From Ferruginibacter sp. (lineage in GTDB: Bacteria; Bacteroidota; Bacteroidia; Chitinophagales; Chitinophagaceae), in NCBI RefSeq assembly GCF_028288465.1, contig NZ_JAQBNR010000053.1, forward strand, positions 186,001-250,000: a stretch of DNA of 64,000 nt, read 5' to 3'. The notes under the pieces were generated by a model that saw nothing but the letters and a program-made list of their open reading frames with translations, had not been told where the DNA came from and did no database searches. Positions 51,764 to 61,150 of the stretch are shown here, one piece after another. Position numbers and translations under genes: made by a program. Numbering within the stretch: position 1 is the stretch's first letter; every line of letters starts with the position of its first letter.

Positions 51764-54700
51764 ATGAAGAAAATTTTATTTACCCTGGTAGCCACTCACC
51801 TCTCATCGTTATTGTGCAACGGTCAAACTTGCAATAACTGGTTGAGTACGCCTTCAATTGGTTCCTTTGTCGATATCGGACAGCTTAATATACCTGGTAA
51901 CCAGATTACAATCGAAGCCAATATTAATAGGACTGCTCCTTATTTACCGGGTGGTGGAAATAATACGGAAGGAGATATTGTATCGAAACACAACGATTTT
52001 TCAGATGTAAACTATTTATTGAGGCCCAACCATGGCTATATTACAACAACCAATGGCTTTTTTGGTACGCCGGATATTTGTGATATTGAATTGAATAAAA
52101 CCTATCACGTTGCAATGGTGTATGATGGAAGCACACTAAAATTTTACAGGAATGGTTTTTTGATGAGCCAGATAAATGCAACCGGTAACCTGATCCAAAA
52201 CAGCTGGAAAGCAAGGTTTGGCCTTTATGATGCATCATTTTACACAACGCAATTAATAGGTTATATAAATGAAGTACGTATATGGAATGTGGCCCGGACA
52301 CAAAGCCAGATAAAAACTTATATGAATTCATCCCTGCCAAGTCCAACTACCCAGCCGGGATTACTGGCTTATTATACTTTTGATAATTTGCTAAATAAAC
52401 AAGGTAACAATACATATAATGGTGTTTTGGGTGGCAGTGCTTCCATTAATGCAACTAACTCCAATTGTGCATTTGTTGCAGATTCCTGCGCTAAAATTAT
52501 AAGCGACAGTTTAATCATTAACACCTATACCCCTGTAATAGCGTTCAATCCCTGCGAAAATAACATTACCGTTGAAGATGCGTCGACCTTCAATATTGGT
52601 GATACAGTGTTGATGATCCAGATGAAAGGGGCTGTTATTGATTCTTCAAATACAGCGGCCTTTGGCAATATTACCAATTATAAAAACGCTGGTAATTACG
52701 AATTTAACTATGTAAAAAGCAAAGCGGGAAATATTGTTGAATTAAGAGATAGTATAACAAGGTCATACGATTTGCCTGATGGCAAAGTCCAGTTAATCCG
52801 GGTTCCTTATTATACTTCCGCCAATTTAACATCCGTGCTTACTTGTCTTCCCTGGGATGGAAGTAAAGGCGGCGTGCTGGTATTAAATGCGAAAAATGCA
52901 GTCACACTCCAGGCCGATATTAACCTTACTGGAAAAGGATTTCATGGCGGCAACAGCTCTAACCCACACTCCAATACACTCTTTTGTTTTGAAAATAATT
53001 ATTTCTACCCGGCCGGCTCAGTCACAGCCGCTTCTAAAGGAGAGAGCATCGCTTTAATAAGCGACAATATTTCCTACGGAAAAGGGTTTGCTGGCAACGG
53101 TGGTGGAGGTGGACTCGGACATAATTCAGGCGGTGGCGGTGGTGCGAATGGTGGTGCAGGTGGATTGGGCGGCTATCAGTTGGATGTGTGCGGTAGCGCA
53201 CCTTTTGATAACAGGGGAATCGGCGGAGGCAATTTAAGTTACAGCAATGGTCAAAATAAAATATTTATGGGTGGTGGGGGTGGATCTGGCCATACTGACC
53301 AAATTAATGGAACGGCCATGCAGGGCGGGAATGGTGGTGGAATTGTTATTATAAATACACCAACTTTCGATGCCAATGGTTTTAGGATTATTACCAACGG
53401 AGGTAACGCACCACAATGTATCGCTCCTGGTACCACTGACTGTCACGATGGCAATGGTGGCGGTGGTGGAGGTGGTACTATACTGATTAATACGGCAAAC
53501 TATATTGCAAATACAATATTAAGTGTGGCTGGAGGTAAAGGGGCGGACCTTTCGGTCTATGACCCGATCGTTGGCGCTAATAGAATTGGTCCTGGAGGCG
53601 GAGGTGGCGCAGGAACGATTTGGCTTAACAGCCCTACCTTACCCCCCATTGTTTCAAATACTTTAACTCCGGGGGCTAATGGTGTAATACTTGCAGATAG
53701 TAATAATCCATGGGGCGCAACTCCTGGGCAAGCCGGCATCAATTTATTTAACTTGCAGCTTCCTTTCGACACCCATCCCTTCAAAAAAAATATTGATTCC
53801 GTAAAAATAAAAGCTACGCAGGCAGCATGTAATTCATTTGATTTTGTTGGCTCAGCTTACATTCAAAATTCTGCCATCAGAACCTGGCATTGGGACTTTG
53901 GCGATGGCACAATGGCAAGCTCATCCGTTGTAACACATCCCTATGCTACAGTTGGCGCACATAGTGTTTCCCTTGTGGTGACCGACAACAACGGTTGCAC
54001 AGACAGTGTAAAAACCACCGTTACCACAACTGGTTCTACGATTGATTTTTCTTACAACCAGAATAGCTGTAATCCCCTCAGCATCCAGTTTTCGGCAATT
54101 GGAAATGCTCCGGTAAATCCATCCTGGATATTTGGAGATGGCGGACTTGCGACCGGAGCTACACCAACTCATGTTTATGCCAATACGGGTAACTACCTTG
54201 TAAAATATACGGCGCAAAACGGTAGCTGTAATGACACCATCACGAAAAATATTTCTGTTAATATTTTACGGCAGGATATTATACTTACTAAGGACACTAC
54301 CATTTGTTTTGGTACGGCTAAACAGTTGCTAACTGCACCTTCACTCAACTTTTGCTGGTCACCCACGACTTATTTAGACGATCCTTTATCTGCAAACCCC
54401 ACAACAAATACCCCGGTTGCTATCACCTATTTCTTAACTGCACAAATCCCCGGCGTCAATACCATTGTCAACGGCGATTTTAGCGCGGGCAATACAGGGT
54501 TTGCTTCGGCATATAATTTTGCCACACCCAACATCACGGAAGCTCAGTATTTCGTTGGCACAAATCCCCTGAACTGGAACGGGGGTCTGAGCCCATGTGG
54601 TGATCATTCAACAGGCAGCGGTAATATGATGTTAGTAAACGGCGCGCCGACAGCAGACGTACTGGTGTGGAGTGAAAGTGTTGCAGTCACACCCAATACA

Positions 54701-56185
54701 AACTATGCCTTTTCGACCTGGATACAAGCGCTGTATACACCCAATCCGGCGCAACTTAGTTTTTCGATTAATGGTGGGGATGTTGGCACATTAATTACAG
54801 CGAGTTTACCAACCTGCACCTGGACCCAATTTTATACCACATGGAACTCTGGCAACAATACTTCTGCAAAAATTGCGATAGTAAACAAAAACACTTTTGT
54901 GCAGGGCAACGATTTTGCGCTGGATGATATTTCTTTCGCGCCGGTGCTGATAAAACGAGACAGCGTAATTATCACAGTAGATCATCCTTCTGTAAAAGCA
55001 AATAATGACACCGTAGTTTGTGCAGGCAAGGCAGTGCAGTTGAGTGCAAACGGCAGCATATCGTATAACTGGTCTCCCACAACTGGTCTCTCAAATGCCA
55101 CGGTTGCCAATCCGGTAGCAACACCATCTGTAAACACCCAGTACATTGTAACGGGTACAGACAGTAAAGGCTGTACAGCTACGGATACCGTTAACATTAC
55201 AGCAAAGACGCTTCCTGTTGTTGCAGTTACTCCGGGTACATCCATTTGTAAAAATACCCCGCTACAATTGCAAGCATCTGGTGGCAGTACTTACCAATGG
55301 CTGCCTGTATCCGGACTTAGTAATGCCGCGATTGCCAACCCGGTTGCGTCGCCTGTAACCACCACCACATATGTTGTTGTTGTAACCGGAGCCAATAGTT
55401 GCACTGCCACTGATTCGGTAAAAATTGCTGTAAACCCCGACCCTGTATTTACTATATCTGCAGCTGATACCACTTGCCTCAATGCATCTGCCCAGTTATT
55501 AGCAACTGGCGGTGACGTATACACATGGTCACCGGCAGCACTTGTAAATAACCCTAACATTGCAAACCCCACCACCAATGCCAGCAGCAATACGACTTAT
55601 ACAGTAGTAATTAAAGAACTTACTTGTAATACCACTGCTACTTTATCTACTTCAGTAGCTGTACTGCCTGTGCCTGCCATCAAAGCAACAAAATTAAATG
55701 ATATCGATTGTAGTATATCTGCTGCCCAGTTACAGGCAACCGGCAGCGGACCGTTTTCCTGGTCACCTGCTGCCAGCCTGGATAACAGTACTGCAGCCAA
55801 TCCGCTGGCTTCGCCCAATGCCACCACGTTGTACACCGTATCCGCTGTAGATTTAACCACCAACTGTGTTGCCTCTGATACGATTACCGTAGTAGTAAAT
55901 AAAATCGGGTCCACTTCTTTTTTCATTCCGTCAGCATTTACACCAAATGGAGATGGATTAAACGATTGTTTTAAAGTCAGTCATTTTACCTACATGAAAT
56001 CTGTTGAAGTGACCATTTTTAACCGCTATGGAAGCATGGTGTTTCATACTACCACAGATAATGATTGCTGGAATGGAACCTACCGGGGAAAAGCAGCTGA
56101 CGCAGGCAATTACGTTTATTATATAAAAGCGGAGGATAACTGTAGCAAGTTTTACAAAAAAGGAAACTTAGTCCTGATCCGGTAG
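51764..56185 (+). CDS. Giant secreted adhesin-like protein with LamG, Gly-rich, PKD and CHU_C (T9SS) domains
   Basis: 1473 residues with a signal peptide (LLCNGQ). In order: a LamG/pentraxin-like domain (about 35-215, GYINEVRIWNVARTQSQI); an about 200-residue region leading to a Gly-rich domain (about 440-620, GGGGGLGHNSGGGGGANGG); two PKD domains (WHWDFGDGTM, WIFGDGGLATG); one PKD-like/CSWSPTT repeat interrupted by a jelly-roll-like module (54461-54950); four tandem about 75-residue repeats of the type YNWSPTTGLSNATVANP (54990-55890); and a C-terminal CHU_C gliding-motility domain (FIPSAFTPNGDGLNDCF, FNRYGSMVFH). CHU_C directs type IX secretion and surface attachment. Function: probable adhesion or gliding; no catalytic motif is seen. 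Confidence 0.88.
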   Translation: MKKILFTLVATHLSSLLCNGQTCNNWLSTPSIGSFVDIGQLNIPGNQITIEANINRTAPYLPGGGNNTEGDIVSKHNDFSDVNYLLRPNHGYITTTNGFFGTPDICDIELNKTYHVAMVYDGSTLKFYRNGFLMSQINATGNLIQNSWKARFGLYDASFYTTQLIGYINEVRIWNVARTQSQIKTYMNSSLPSPTTQPGLLAYYTFDNLLNKQGNNTYNGVLGGSASINATNSNCAFVADSCAKIISDSLIINTYTPVIAFNPCENNITVEDASTFNIGDTVLMIQMKGAVIDSSNTAAFGNITNYKNAGNYEFNYVKSKAGNIVELRDSITRSYDLPDGKVQLIRVPYYTSANLTSVLTCLPWDGSKGGVLVLNAKNAVTLQADINLTGKGFHGGNSSNPHSNTLFCFENNYFYPAGSVTAASKGESIALISDNISYGKGFAGNGGGGGLGHNSGGGGGANGGAGGLGGYQLDVCGSAPFDNRGIGGGNLSYSNGQNKIFMGGGGGSGHTDQINGTAMQGGNGGGIVIINTPTFDANGFRIITNGGNAPQCIAPGTTDCHDGNGGGGGGGTILINTANYIANTILSVAGGKGADLSVYDPIVGANRIGPGGGGGAGTIWLNSPTLPPIVSNTLTPGANGVILADSNNPWGATPGQAGINLFNLQLPFDTHPFKKNIDSVKIKATQAACNSFDFVGSAYIQNSAIRTWHWDFGDGTMASSSVVTHPYATVGAHSVSLVVTDNNGCTDSVKTTVTTTGSTIDFSYNQNSCNPLSIQFSAIGNAPVNPSWIFGDGGLATGATPTHVYANTGNYLVKYTAQNGSCNDTITKNISVNILRQDIILTKDTTICFGTAKQLLTAPSLNFCWSPTTYLDDPLSANPTTNTPVAITYFLTAQIPGVNTIVNGDFSAGNTGFASAYNFATPNITEAQYFVGTNPLNWNGGLSPCGDHSTGSGNMMLVNGAPTADVLVWSESVAVTPNTNYAFSTWIQALYTPNPAQLSFSINGGDVGTLITASLPTCTWTQFYTTWNSGNNTSAKIAIVNKNTFVQGNDFALDDISFAPVLIKRDSVIITVDHPSVKANNDTVVCAGKAVQLSANGSISYNWSPTTGLSNATVANPVATPSVNTQYIVTGTDSKGCTATDTVNITAKTLPVVAVTPGTSICKNTPLQLQASGGSTYQWLPVSGLSNAAIANPVASPVTTTTYVVVVTGANSCTATDSVKIAVNPDPVFTISAADTTCLNASAQLLATGGDVYTWSPAALVNNPNIANPTTNASSNTTYTVVIKELTCNTTATLSTSVAVLPVPAIKATKLNDIDCSISAAQLQATGSGPFSWSPAASLDNSTAANPLASPNATTLYTVSAVDLTTNCVASDTITVVVNKIGSTSFFIPSAFTPNGDGLNDCFKVSHFTYMKSVEVTIFNRYGSMVFHTTTDNDCWNGTYRGKAADAGNYVYYIKAEDNCSKFYKKGNLVLIR
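54990..55890 (+). repeat. Four tandem about 75-residue coding repeats in the CHU_C protein
   Basis: Each unit carries a pattern of Cys, then LQATG or a near match, then WSP or WLP, then ANP, then TTYTV, then C(T)A(T/S)D(S/T)(V/I). Units start near NDTVVCAGKAVQLS, TSICKNTPLQLQ, DTTCLNASAQLL and IDCSISAAQLQ. A fifth, older copy (DTTICFGTAKQLL) precedes them with a 490-bp insertion. Confidence 0.75.
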
Positions 56186-56267
56186 ATGTTGAAAGATGTG
56201 CAACAAAGTGTAAAAACAAGAGATGGTTAACTTGAAAAGCAATTAACCAGCAAAAAAACCTTCAAAT

Positions 56268-57854
56268 TCACTTATGTATCTCACTGGTAAAATGAAATTC
56301 TATATCGGGATTATTTTGTCTTTCGGTATTTAAAAACCATTCGCTTTGTGCCAGGTATACCAGGTGACCATCCTTATCCTCTGCAATATTCGCCTGTTTA
56401 AATTTGATAAAATCCTGTAGCTTTTTCGGGTCTTTACTGGTGAGCCAGCAGGCCTTGTAAAAGGGCAGACTGTTCATTTGTACGGAAGCGCCGTACTCTT
56501 GCAACAAGCGGTATTGTATCACTTCAAATTGCAGTTCGCCCACGCAACCAATGATCTTTTTATTACCGCCAAATTGTGTAAATAACTGCGCAACGCCCTC
56601 ATCTGTCAGCTGCAAAAGCCCCTTCTCTAACTGTTTGGTTTTCATCGGATCTTTATTCACTACCTCTTTAAAAATTTCCGGACTAAAGGATGGAATGCCG
56701 GTGAAGTAGAACTTTTCTCCTTCAGTCAATGTATCCCCTATTTTAAAGTTACCAGTGTCAAACAAACCTACCACATCACCCGGAAATGCTTCTTCGATAA
56801 TATCTTTTTGACGGGCCAAAAAACTGTAAGGATTATTAAACCGCAGATCTCTTTCAAGCCTGACATGATTGTAATATTTACTGCGTTCAAACTTGCCGCT
56901 GCACACCCTTAAAAATGCGATCCGGTCCCTGTGCTTGGGATCAAGGTTGGCGTGAATCTTAAAAATAAAACCACTGAATTTCTCTTCTTCAGGATCGATA
57001 TCCCGGGTAGTTGTATGCCGCGGGCGGGGCGTTGGTGCAATGCGGACAAAAGTGTCCAGCATCTCTTTTACACCAAAATTATTTACAGCACTGCCAAAAA
57101 ACACCGGGGCAGTTTTTCCGCTCAGGTAATCGGCCGTATTCAATTCGCCGTAAACACCATCAATCAGTTCCACATCTTCCCGTAAAGTGTTGGCGTCTTT
57201 TTCCCCTATCTTATCATCCAGAATTTTGTCGTTCAAATCTTTTATCTCTACCACTTCTTCACCGGTTGCTTTGGTGCCGGCTGCAAACAGTACCAGGCTT
57301 TTTTCATGCAGATCATAAACGCCTTTAAAATCTTTACCGCTATTGATCGGCACAGTCATAGGATGCAACTGGATCTTCAGTTCATTTTCAATTTCCTCCA
57401 TCAGGTCGAACCTGTTCTTACCATCCCGGTCCATTTTATTAATGAATACAATTACAGGCGTGTTACGCATGGCAATTACTTCCATCAGGCGCCTTGTTTG
57501 CGCCTCTACCCCGTTCACACTGTCAATCACCAGCACCACGCTGTCCACTGCAGTTAAAGTTCTGTAAGTATCCTCCGCAAAGTCTTTATGGCCGGGCGTA
57601 TCCAGCAGGTTTATCAAGTGACCGTCATATTCAAAGGTCATTACACTGGTTGCCACACTGATACCACGCTGGCGTTCAATTTCCATAAAATCACTGGTGG
57701 CATGCTTCTTTATTTTGTTGCTTTTAACCGCTCCTGCGGTTTGAATAGCGCCCCCAAACAACAGAAATTTTTCTGTAAGCGTAGTTTTACCGGCATCCGG
57801 GTGAGATATAATTGCAAATGTTTTGCGCCTGTTTATTTCGTTGCTGTACTTCAT
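56268..57854 (-). CDS. prfC: Peptide chain release factor 3 (RF3)
   Basis: 528 residues, the usual RF3 length. The GTPase motifs are G1 ISHPDAGKTT (about 16-25), G3 LLDTPGHKDF and G4 FINKMDRDGKN, with the RGISVATSVMTF switch typical of RF3. Domains II and III follow (PLARQKD-like SFLARQKDIIEEAFPGDVVG, VGELQFEVIQYRL). The factor removes RF1/RF2 from ribosomes after termination. A well-formed promoter lies at 57898-57929. Confidence 0.96.
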   Translation of the reverse strand: MKYSNEINRRKTFAIISHPDAGKTTLTEKFLLFGGAIQTAGAVKSNKIKKHATSDFMEIERQRGISVATSVMTFEYDGHLINLLDTPGHKDFAEDTYRTLTAVDSVVLVIDSVNGVEAQTRRLMEVIAMRNTPVIVFINKMDRDGKNRFDLMEEIENELKIQLHPMTVPINSGKDFKGVYDLHEKSLVLFAAGTKATGEEVVEIKDLNDKILDDKIGEKDANTLREDVELIDGVYGELNTADYLSGKTAPVFFGSAVNNFGVKEMLDTFVRIAPTPRPRHTTTRDIDPEEEKFSGFIFKIHANLDPKHRDRIAFLRVCSGKFERSKYYNHVRLERDLRFNNPYSFLARQKDIIEEAFPGDVVGLFDTGNFKIGDTLTEGEKFYFTGIPSFSPEIFKEVVNKDPMKTKQLEKGLLQLTDEGVAQLFTQFGGNKKIIGCVGELQFEVIQYRLLQEYGASVQMNSLPFYKACWLTSKDPKKLQDFIKFKQANIAEDKDGHLVYLAQSEWFLNTERQNNPDIEFHFTSEIHK

Positions 57855-57897
57855 GCCCTATCCCCGCAAGGGAATTTGTGTTTATAATTTTGAGGCG

Positions 57898-57929
57898 CAA
57901 AGGTACGGTTTGATAAATCTTTAAGCAAA
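57898..57929 (-). promoter_or_regulatory. Bacteroidota promoter of prfC
   Basis: On the minus strand TTTG (-33, 57926-57929), then a 20-bp spacer, then TACCTTTG (-7, 57898-57905). This is a full match to TTTG-N19-21-TAnnTTTG. The expected start point near 57891 gives a 5' leader of about 37 bases. Confidence 0.75.
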
Positions 57930-57952
57930 AGCAGTATAAAAAAACAACGATA

Positions 57953-57993
57953 CCGGCTGAAGTGCCCTGTAGCAGCATCGTTGCGTCGCAATC
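57953..57993 (-). repeat. Dispersed intergenic repeat, copy 3 (inverted)
   Basis: The reverse complement carries gcgacgcaacgatg, identical to copy 1 over 14 bases, then tacagg, cttc and ccgg with looser matches. It stands in the gap between prfC and the AI-2E family transporter gene. Confidence 0.55.
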
Positions 57994-58089
57994 CCTTCAA
58001 CAGCAATACAGGCTGAGCTTTGATTAAAGCGTAGACAAAGCCGGAGCCTTTACAATAAATAAAATCATATCAATGGAAAAAAGCAGTCG

Positions 58090-59217
58090 TCATTCAGGAT
58101 TGGTATTCGTTTCTGCCGCAATTTCCGCCTTTAATGGAGGCGGTTGCTGTTCATCTTTTTCATCTCCCAATAAAAATCCCCACGGGTGCAGACTTTCCAC
58201 TCTGTCGAAAACAATTTTTGCGATGGCAATAACCGGTATAGATAAAAACATACCCGGAACGCCCCACATCATTTCGCCTATGATAACGCCTAGCAAAGTA
58301 ATAAGGCCATTTATTTTTACTTTACTGCCCACAATCATCGGCAGCAATACATTGCTGTCAATTAAATGCATAATTACCACGGCAACCAACACCAGTAAAA
58401 TCTTGGTAGTACCGGCAGCCGTAGCAAAAGTTACCAGTATGCTAAACAGCAAAGCGGTAAAAATACCGATGTAAGGAATGATATTAAAAAGCCCGGTAAT
58501 GATACCCAGCAGCATTGCATACTTAATACCCAGCAACCAAAAAACAATACAAAGTACAGTTGCCACAATGGCCATTTCCAGCAATAATCCAACAATATAT
58601 TTACGGATGATATACTGTACCTGGGCTATAATATCATACACCACCATGGCATTTTCTTCGTTGCAAACAACCACCAAAAAACGTACGATATGCCTGCGGT
58701 AAAAAAGCATAAAAAAAGTATTGATCATGGTAAAAACCAAAAACAGCAACATAGAAGAAACAGACAATACCGTAGCACCAATTACCGATGTACTTTCGGT
58801 GAGCAAGTCAGAAGTTGCTGAATTTACATAGGCCATTTGCTTAGCCATGTTCACATGAAATGTGGAGCTGATCCAGTGCTGAAAATCCTTAAGTGATGCA
58901 GCCAGTTGTAGTTTAAACAGAGGCCAGTCACTACCCAGGTCAGCAATCTGCGCTCCTACCATGTAAAAAATCAAACCAACAAAAACAATCATTAATACCA
59001 CGGAAACACCAGCCGCGGCACTCCGGTGAAATTTAAAACGTCGTTCTAAAAAACTGGCGATGGGCAACAACACAATGGCTATCAGCATCGCAAATATCAA
59101 GGGACTTAACACTTCTTTACCCAGTATACATAAATATCCGCCGGCAATAAGGATAATTAAAATCATGGCCAATTTTGTATAGAAAGGACCTGCCTGCGTG
59201 GTAAGTGTCTTCATCAT
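58090..59217 (-). CDS. AI-2E family transporter (PF01594)
   Basis: 375 residues with about eight transmembrane segments. Characteristic are LAMILIILIAGGYLCILGKEVLSPLIFAML at the N-terminus, SMLLFLVFTMINTFFMLFYR, LGIKYAMLLGIITGLFNIIPYIG and a C-terminal NVLLPMIVGSKVKINGLITLLGVIIGEMMWGV. Despite the name, most members export unknown solutes; TqsA-type AI-2 export is not implied. It is a single gene, with 98 bp to the antiporter behind it. The last about 25 residues are polar and cytosolic. Confidence 0.9.
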   Translation of the reverse strand: MMKTLTTQAGPFYTKLAMILIILIAGGYLCILGKEVLSPLIFAMLIAIVLLPIASFLERRFKFHRSAAAGVSVVLMIVFVGLIFYMVGAQIADLGSDWPLFKLQLAASLKDFQHWISSTFHVNMAKQMAYVNSATSDLLTESTSVIGATVLSVSSMLLFLVFTMINTFFMLFYRRHIVRFLVVVCNEENAMVVYDIIAQVQYIIRKYIVGLLLEMAIVATVLCIVFWLLGIKYAMLLGIITGLFNIIPYIGIFTALLFSILVTFATAAGTTKILLVLVAVVIMHLIDSNVLLPMIVGSKVKINGLITLLGVIIGEMMWGVPGMFLSIPVIAIAKIVFDRVESLHPWGFLLGDEKDEQQPPPLKAEIAAETNTNPE

Positions 59218-59315
59218 AAAAGTCAGTTTCGTTTTGTTAGCTTTTTTTAATCTACAATATCGTGCAGTAATTAATAACCGGTTTGTGATGGCCAGTTGCT
59301 TTTTAATTCAGTGTA

Positions 59316-60962
59316 TTACTTTTCATTTTTATCAATTAACCCATTCAATCGCATTTCTTCCACATCCAGTTCACGCTCGGCATGTTTGATTGCATCGTCG
59401 CTAAAGCTGCCTTCTTTATGAAACTTTATCAGCAGTTCTCTTTGAAATTTGGTGATCTCCAGCTGTGCCAGCAATAATTGCCCCATTGGTGTTGCCAGCT
59501 TATTTTGTACCGGCCTTTTTAGCTTGTCAATGTGCGAAATTTCTTTACTCAGTTTGTCAATAAGTACGTCGTATCTTTTCTTTAACTGATTTGTCATTTT
59601 AGGTTCCAGCGGAACCGGGAAATCTTTTTCAATAAAATCCACCACCTGGTGCGCCATATGTAATTCCAGTTCTTTATCTTCTTTATGAAAAGTCATCTTT
59701 TTTTCCACGCCCAGTATCTTTATCAGCAATGGTAAAGTTAATCCCTGTACAACCAGCGTAATAAAAATTACAACGAACGCTAAAAATAAAATTACGTTCC
59801 GATAGGGAAAGGTCTGACCGTTATTTAGTGTTAAAGGCAGTGCCAGTGCGGTCGCCAGCGATACTACGCCCCGCGTACCCGTCCAGGCAACAATCAGTAC
59901 ATTCTTCCACGGTATTTCACCAGGCGTTTCGGCGGGCACAGCATGTTCTATAATTTTTTTCTTCTTAAACGAAAAGAGTTTTTGGTTGTAAACGCCTGCA
60001 AAAACCCAAACAATGCGAACAACAATTGTTGCGAGACTGATGAGTAAGCCATACCCCAGCAATTGCATAAAAGCATATCCTTTGATGTTATTGATTATAA
60101 GCGGTAACTGCAGGCCTATCAAAATAAACACAATGCCATTCAGTAAAAAAATCACGGTGTCCCACACTGCCCTTGTACGCATTCTTGTCTGGTAACTGAA
60201 TATTTCCGGAGCCCGCCAGGTCACCATTAGTCCTGCACATACCACAGAAAGGATACCCGAAATGTGCAGCTTCTCCGCAAGTAAGTAAGCAAGGTAGGGA
60301 GCCAGCAAAGTAAGGCTGGTTTCTACTACAGGGTTATGAGCAATTTTTTTATGAGCAAGGATAAACAGGTAACCAATTGCGATGCCGGCAACCACACCAC
60401 CGCCTGCGACCCATAAAAATTCAAGGCTTGCTTTCCAAAATACAAATACACCGGTTGTAACCGCTGCAACCGCATACCGGTAGGCAATCAGGGCCGACGC
60501 ATCATTCAGCAGGCTCTCCCCTTCCAGTATCGTTATTACTCTTTTATTTAACCCAAGTCCCTTAATAATACCTGTGGCAGCAACTGCATCCGGCGGAGAA
60601 ACTATGGCCCCCAACACAAATGCCAACGGCCAGCCGAAACCAGGCACCAGCCAGTGTGTTACAGCGGCAACTGTAATGGTGGTAAAAAATACAAGTGTTA
60701 TTGCCAGGGTAGAGATGGGCCTGATGGCTGTTTTAAATTCATGCCAGGATGTTTTAAATGCAGCATCATACAACAAAGGTGGAAGAAAGATTAGGAACAC
60801 AATTTCAGGGTTCATCGCCAGATCCGGCAAGGCCGGAACAAAGCCTATCACCAAACCTACACCTACCAGCAATATCGGGTAAGGCAATTTTATTTTATCG
60901 GCAATGGATGATAAACCTATCAGGATTGCCATTATAAAAATTACAATTTGAAAACTTTCCAT
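59316..60962 (-). CDS. CPA1 family Na+/H+ antiporter
   Basis: 548 residues. About 12 transmembrane segments cover the first 420 residues: GAIVSPPDAVAATGIIKGLG, EGESLLNDASALIAYRYA (the ND motif of ion-binding Asp) and WTGTRGVVSLATALALPL. A hydrophilic C-terminal tail of about 120 residues is helical (VVDFIEKDFPVPLEPKM, ISHIDKLKRPVQNKLATPMG). It exchanges Na+ (or K+) for H+ across the inner membrane, with the tail probably regulating activity. The start is at ATG 60962 and the gene stands alone. Confidence 0.93.
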   Translation of the reverse strand: MESFQIVIFIMAILIGLSSIADKIKLPYPILLVGVGLVIGFVPALPDLAMNPEIVFLIFLPPLLYDAAFKTSWHEFKTAIRPISTLAITLVFFTTITVAAVTHWLVPGFGWPLAFVLGAIVSPPDAVAATGIIKGLGLNKRVITILEGESLLNDASALIAYRYAVAAVTTGVFVFWKASLEFLWVAGGGVVAGIAIGYLFILAHKKIAHNPVVETSLTLLAPYLAYLLAEKLHISGILSVVCAGLMVTWRAPEIFSYQTRMRTRAVWDTVIFLLNGIVFILIGLQLPLIINNIKGYAFMQLLGYGLLISLATIVVRIVWVFAGVYNQKLFSFKKKKIIEHAVPAETPGEIPWKNVLIVAWTGTRGVVSLATALALPLTLNNGQTFPYRNVILFLAFVVIFITLVVQGLTLPLLIKILGVEKKMTFHKEDKELELHMAHQVVDFIEKDFPVPLEPKMTNQLKKRYDVLIDKLSKEISHIDKLKRPVQNKLATPMGQLLLAQLEITKFQRELLIKFHKEGSFSDDAIKHAERELDVEEMRLNGLIDKNEK

Positions 60963-61150
60963 TGTTATAAAAATAGTGAAAGCAATCTGTATACAACATC
61001 AAATAATTATTGTTGAAAACAAAAAACTGCATTTATTTTGAGACAATTTCTTCCGGTTTTAATGCTACTCTATACATACAAATAAAGCCAGCTTTTCGCC
61101 ATTTATCAATTTTTGATATGGAATACAATTCCAAGCTGTACATTTGGAGT

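Noticed and set aside
53090..53620. Runs of ggtggt/ggcggt as a microsatellite
   Set aside because: They encode the Gly-rich domain of the CHU_C protein and stay in frame, so they are coding composition.
56224..56249. Hairpin tggttaa...ttaacca after the CHU_C gene as a terminator
   Set aside because: The stem is only 7 bp with a long loop and no T run follows on the plus strand.
61139..61146. TACATTTG as a -7 element for the MacB-like permease
   Set aside because: It lies 5 bp before the chosen ATG and the nearest TTTG is 23 bp upstream, so spacing is poor and the transcript would be leaderless.
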